In this document: positions 5,465-7,307 of the stretch, in pieces | How positions within the stretch are numbered: position 1 is the stretch's first letter | Layout of the letters: each line of letters opens with the position of its first letter | NCBI GenBank assembly: GCA_905236115.1 | Contig: CAJOOL010000241.1 | Coordinates: 1 to 7,307 of the forward strand | Direction: 5' to 3' | DNA from: an uncultured Endomicrobiia bacterium | GTDB taxonomy: Bacteria; Elusimicrobiota; Endomicrobiia; Endomicrobiales; Endomicrobiaceae | DNA length: 7,307 nt | Position numbers and translations under genes: made by a program | Notes under the pieces: model-generated | What the model saw: the letters and a program-made list of their open reading frames with translations, nothing else | Databases searched by the model: none | What the model was told of the DNA's origin: nothing

Positions 5465-6481
5465 TCATTTACATATAAACAATACAAGATTTTCCACGGC
5501 GGATTTTTCGTCCGTTTTTCCCGTTTTTAAAGCGACGTCGGTTTTTAAAATTTCCGCCATACATCTTTTCAAATGTGCAAGGCTGTATCTTCTTAAATTT
5601 TCATAATATTTATCCTGAAAAAACGAAAAAACTCTTATATAATTCAACGCATCTTGAGAAGAGTAACCTTTTTCTTCCATTAAACTTTTAGCCGTCAGAA
5701 GCTTTCTTACGGCAGAAGATATTGAAGATAAAAGAGCAATGCCTTTTTCTCCCGCCTGCATCATTTTTTCTATGATAAAAAGAGCATATTTTAAATTTTT
5801 CTCTTCTACCGCATTTGTAAGCATAAAAATATTTATTTCTTTCGTAAAACCGCTTATCTTAACAAAATCTTCCGCAGTAACTTCGGTTTTATCTTTGCCA
5901 AGATAAAGAGATATTTTTTCTATCTCACATGCAATGTTCTGCAGGTCAAGACCGGTATCGTTAATTATCTGACCGATAACTTCATAGCCTATGCTTTTGC
6001 CCCTTGCGGCAAATTCTTCCTGTATAAAATTTCTGACATCTTTTTCATACATTTTTTTGCAGTCAACACAGAAACATTTTTCCGCACTTTCGCATAAAGA
6101 AATCAAATCTTTTCTTTTTGAAGCGGAATTCTTTATTTTTTCCGGAAACAATATGACAAAGCAGGAAGTATCAACGGGATTTTCTATAATTCTTGTAATT
6201 TTTTTAAAATCGTCATTTTTAAGTTTATTGGACTGTTTTAAAACAACAAGTCTTTTATCGGTTAAAAAAGGAAGAGTTTCAACGGCATTGCAAATATCAC
6301 TGCCTTTTGCCTCCGAAGCCTGAAAAACTTCCTTGTTCAAATCATCGGTATTTAAAGTTTTTTCTATTTTTTTCAGACAGTCTTCCAAGAGAAAAGTTTC
6401 TTCGCCGGCAAGAAAATACACGGGATAAAGTTTTTTTGAAGATAAAGTTTTTTTGAACATATAAACCGTTGAAAATTTCAT
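5465..6481 (-). CDS. holA: DNA polymerase III subunit delta
   Basis: This is the delta subunit of the clamp loader, which opens the beta clamp during DNA replication. The length of 338 residues fits the family. The N-terminal YPVYFLAGEETFLLEDCL (19-36) matches the family's opening strand and the degenerate nucleotide-binding region with no Walker A lysine. It is followed by the ETLPFLTDKRLVVLK segment (68-82), the site where delta proteins contact the clamp, and by the helical middle and C-terminal collar domains. Cys130, Cys136, Cys138 and Cys141 lie close together at the end of the first domain, which is not a usual feature of delta. The ATG directly follows the pgpA stop (TAAATG), with GGAG in the end of pgpA, so the two are translated together. 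A strong terminator follows the stop. Confidence 0.92.
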   Translation of the reverse strand: MKFSTVYMFKKTLSSKKLYPVYFLAGEETFLLEDCLKKIEKTLNTDDLNKEVFQASEAKGSDICNAVETLPFLTDKRLVVLKQSNKLKNDDFKKITRIIENPVDTSCFVILFPEKIKNSASKRKDLISLCESAEKCFCVDCKKMYEKDVRNFIQEEFAARGKSIGYEVIGQIINDTGLDLQNIACEIEKISLYLGKDKTEVTAEDFVKISGFTKEINIFMLTNAVEEKNLKYALFIIEKMMQAGEKGIALLSSISSAVRKLLTAKSLMEEKGYSSQDALNYIRVFSFFQDKYYENLRRYSLAHLKRCMAEILKTDVALKTGKTDEKSAVENLVLFICK

Positions 6482-7015
6482 TTAAATGCTCCAAGAAATA
6501 AAAACAATCAATTTTAAAATCACCGCCGCATAAATACCCGCAAACACATCATCCAAAATTACTCCATAAGCATTTATCATTTTTTTATCGGCATAACTTG
6601 CAGGATAAGGCTTTAATATATCAAATATTCTAAAAAGCACAAAACCTGCAAAATAAATAATTAAAAATGTTTTATCGTCCGTAACATAAATAAAATTTTC
6701 CGTTGCACGATTGATTGTGTTTGCCTGCCGCGTAAGAAAATCCGCAACGGGAAGAAACGTTACAGCCTGTCCGATAAACTCGTCAATAACAACAATTGAC
6801 GGATCATGTTCGGTATACTTCAATACCTCTTTCACCGCAAAAACCGCTGCTACAAAAACTATAAATATCACTAATAACAAATACCAAAAACCGTAAAAAT
6901 AACATACGGAAAAAATAACGGGAAGACTTACCAAAGAACCGAACGTTCCGGGAATTTTGGGAAAATACCCCGCACCGAAAAATGTGGAAAGCGTATAAGA
7001 AAGAAATTTTTTCAT
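6482..7015 (-). CDS. pgpA: Phosphatidylglycerophosphatase A
   Basis: This inner-membrane enzyme of 177 residues removes the terminal phosphate of phosphatidylglycerophosphate to give phosphatidylglycerol. The family motifs are all present: GAGYFPKIPGTFGSL (14-28), HDPSIVVIDEFIGQ (70-83) with Asp78 and Glu79, FRIFDILKPYP (128-138) and GVILDDVFAG (151-160) with Asp155 and Asp156. Hydrophobic spans lie at about 29-61, 117-130 and 159-175. A polar stretch of roughly 25 residues (about 91-115) sits between the DEFIGQ segment and the FRIFD helix and seems longer than in the enterobacterial protein. The start overlaps the upstream TPR gene by ATGA, with GGAG about 10 nt before it. The stop touches the holA start. 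Lipid synthesis and replication genes in one transcript have no obvious functional link. Confidence 0.95.
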   Translation of the reverse strand: MKKFLSYTLSTFFGAGYFPKIPGTFGSLVSLPVIFSVCYFYGFWYLLLVIFIVFVAAVFAVKEVLKYTEHDPSIVVIDEFIGQAVTFLPVADFLTRQANTINRATENFIYVTDDKTFLIIYFAGFVLFRIFDILKPYPASYADKKMINAYGVILDDVFAGIYAAVILKLIVFISWSI

Positions 7016-7307
7016 AATTTTATATCTCCGGCCTTTTCAAATTTATTCATATCATTAAAAGTTTTAATGTAAATATCTCTCATTACCGCGGCTTTTTCAA
7101 TATCGCCCTTATATTTATAAATCTGTGCCAAATTATAATATATCATAGGGTTATAATCATTTAATTCCAAAGCATTAAGCAGAGCTTTTTCCGCATCGTC
7201 AATGCGTCCTGTTCTGATATACATAACCGCCAAATTTACGTAATGTTTTGAATATTTGTTTAAAGATATGGCTTTAAAATATCTGTCTTCGGCTTCTTTA
7301 TATCTGC
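7012..7307 (-). CDS. TPR-repeat protein, 5' end outside the window
   Basis: This is the C-terminal 98 residues of a tetratricopeptide repeat protein. The open frame continues through the right window edge without a stop or a credible start. An internal TTG at 7233 begins in the middle of a repeat and should not be taken as the start. At least two and a half TPR units are visible, with the usual pattern of small and aromatic residues: YKEAEDRYFKAISLN, then YVNLAVMYIRTGRIDDAEKA, then YYNLAQIYKYKGDIEKAA. A short charged tail follows. Such proteins act as protein-binding scaffolds; the partner is not predictable here. Its stop overlaps the pgpA start by 4 nt, so it belongs to the pgpA-holA operon. 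Confidence 0.85.
   Translation of the reverse strand, partial: RYKEAEDRYFKAISLNKYSKHYVNLAVMYIRTGRIDDAEKALLNALELNDYNPMIYYNLAQIYKYKGDIEKAAVMRDIYIKTFNDMNKFEKAGDIKL

Noticed and set aside
7231..7233. TTG as start codon of the TPR protein
   Set aside because: It falls in the middle of a TPR unit, and the frame stays open with TPR-like residues up to the window edge, so the gene is truncated rather than short.

Overview
The window looks like a piece of a low-GC, Gram-negative-type bacterial chromosome. The best guess is Elusimicrobiota (an Endomicrobium or Elusimicrobium relative). That rests on the A/T-rich coding style, a type IV pilin-like gene with a class III leader, and my general impression of the MetK, PgpA and HolA sequences. 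It is not proven, because no rRNA or other decisive marker is present. There is no sign of phage, plasmid, transposon or CRISPR array.

Layout. One gene is read left to right at the left edge: a type IV pilin-like protein (42-545) with an unusually long, cysteine-rich leader. Everything else is on the minus strand and should be read from right to left. The right-hand group is a TPR protein (cut by the window end), pgpA (phosphatidylglycerophosphatase A) and holA (DNA polymerase III delta). Their joints are overlapping or directly adjacent, and a strong intrinsic terminator at 5434-5458 closes the group. The second group is a sugar-nucleotide pyrophosphorylase with a left-handed beta-helix tail, metK, an EFR1-type flavodoxin/ferredoxin fusion, a SemiSWEET sugar transporter, rsmD and a RecB/Cas4-like nuclease with Fe-S cysteines. 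It ends at the intrinsic terminator 603-644, convergent with the pilin gene. From metK to the nuclease the genes overlap or lie within 9 nt, so they are almost certainly one transcript.

Functionally the second group is a mixed housekeeping operon: activated sugar supply, SAM synthesis, a SAM-dependent rRNA methylase, an electron-transfer protein, a sugar carrier and DNA processing. MetK product feeding RsmD is the only direct metabolic link I can name. I see no dedicated new system.

The least ordinary material is in the gaps and the pilin leader. All three intergenic gaps longer than 50 nt hold a different degenerate tandem array of 7- or 8-nt units (683-706, 4275-4302, 5399-5433), and two of them also carry hairpins. 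The pyrophosphorylase gene has its ribosome binding site in the loop of an A/T hairpin that abuts the start codon. The pilin leader is GC-richer than the rest of its gene and contains a perfect 8-bp inverted repeat. RsmD has Gly where the family normally has the Asp of its D-P-P-Y motif. No stretch over 300 bases lacks a gene.
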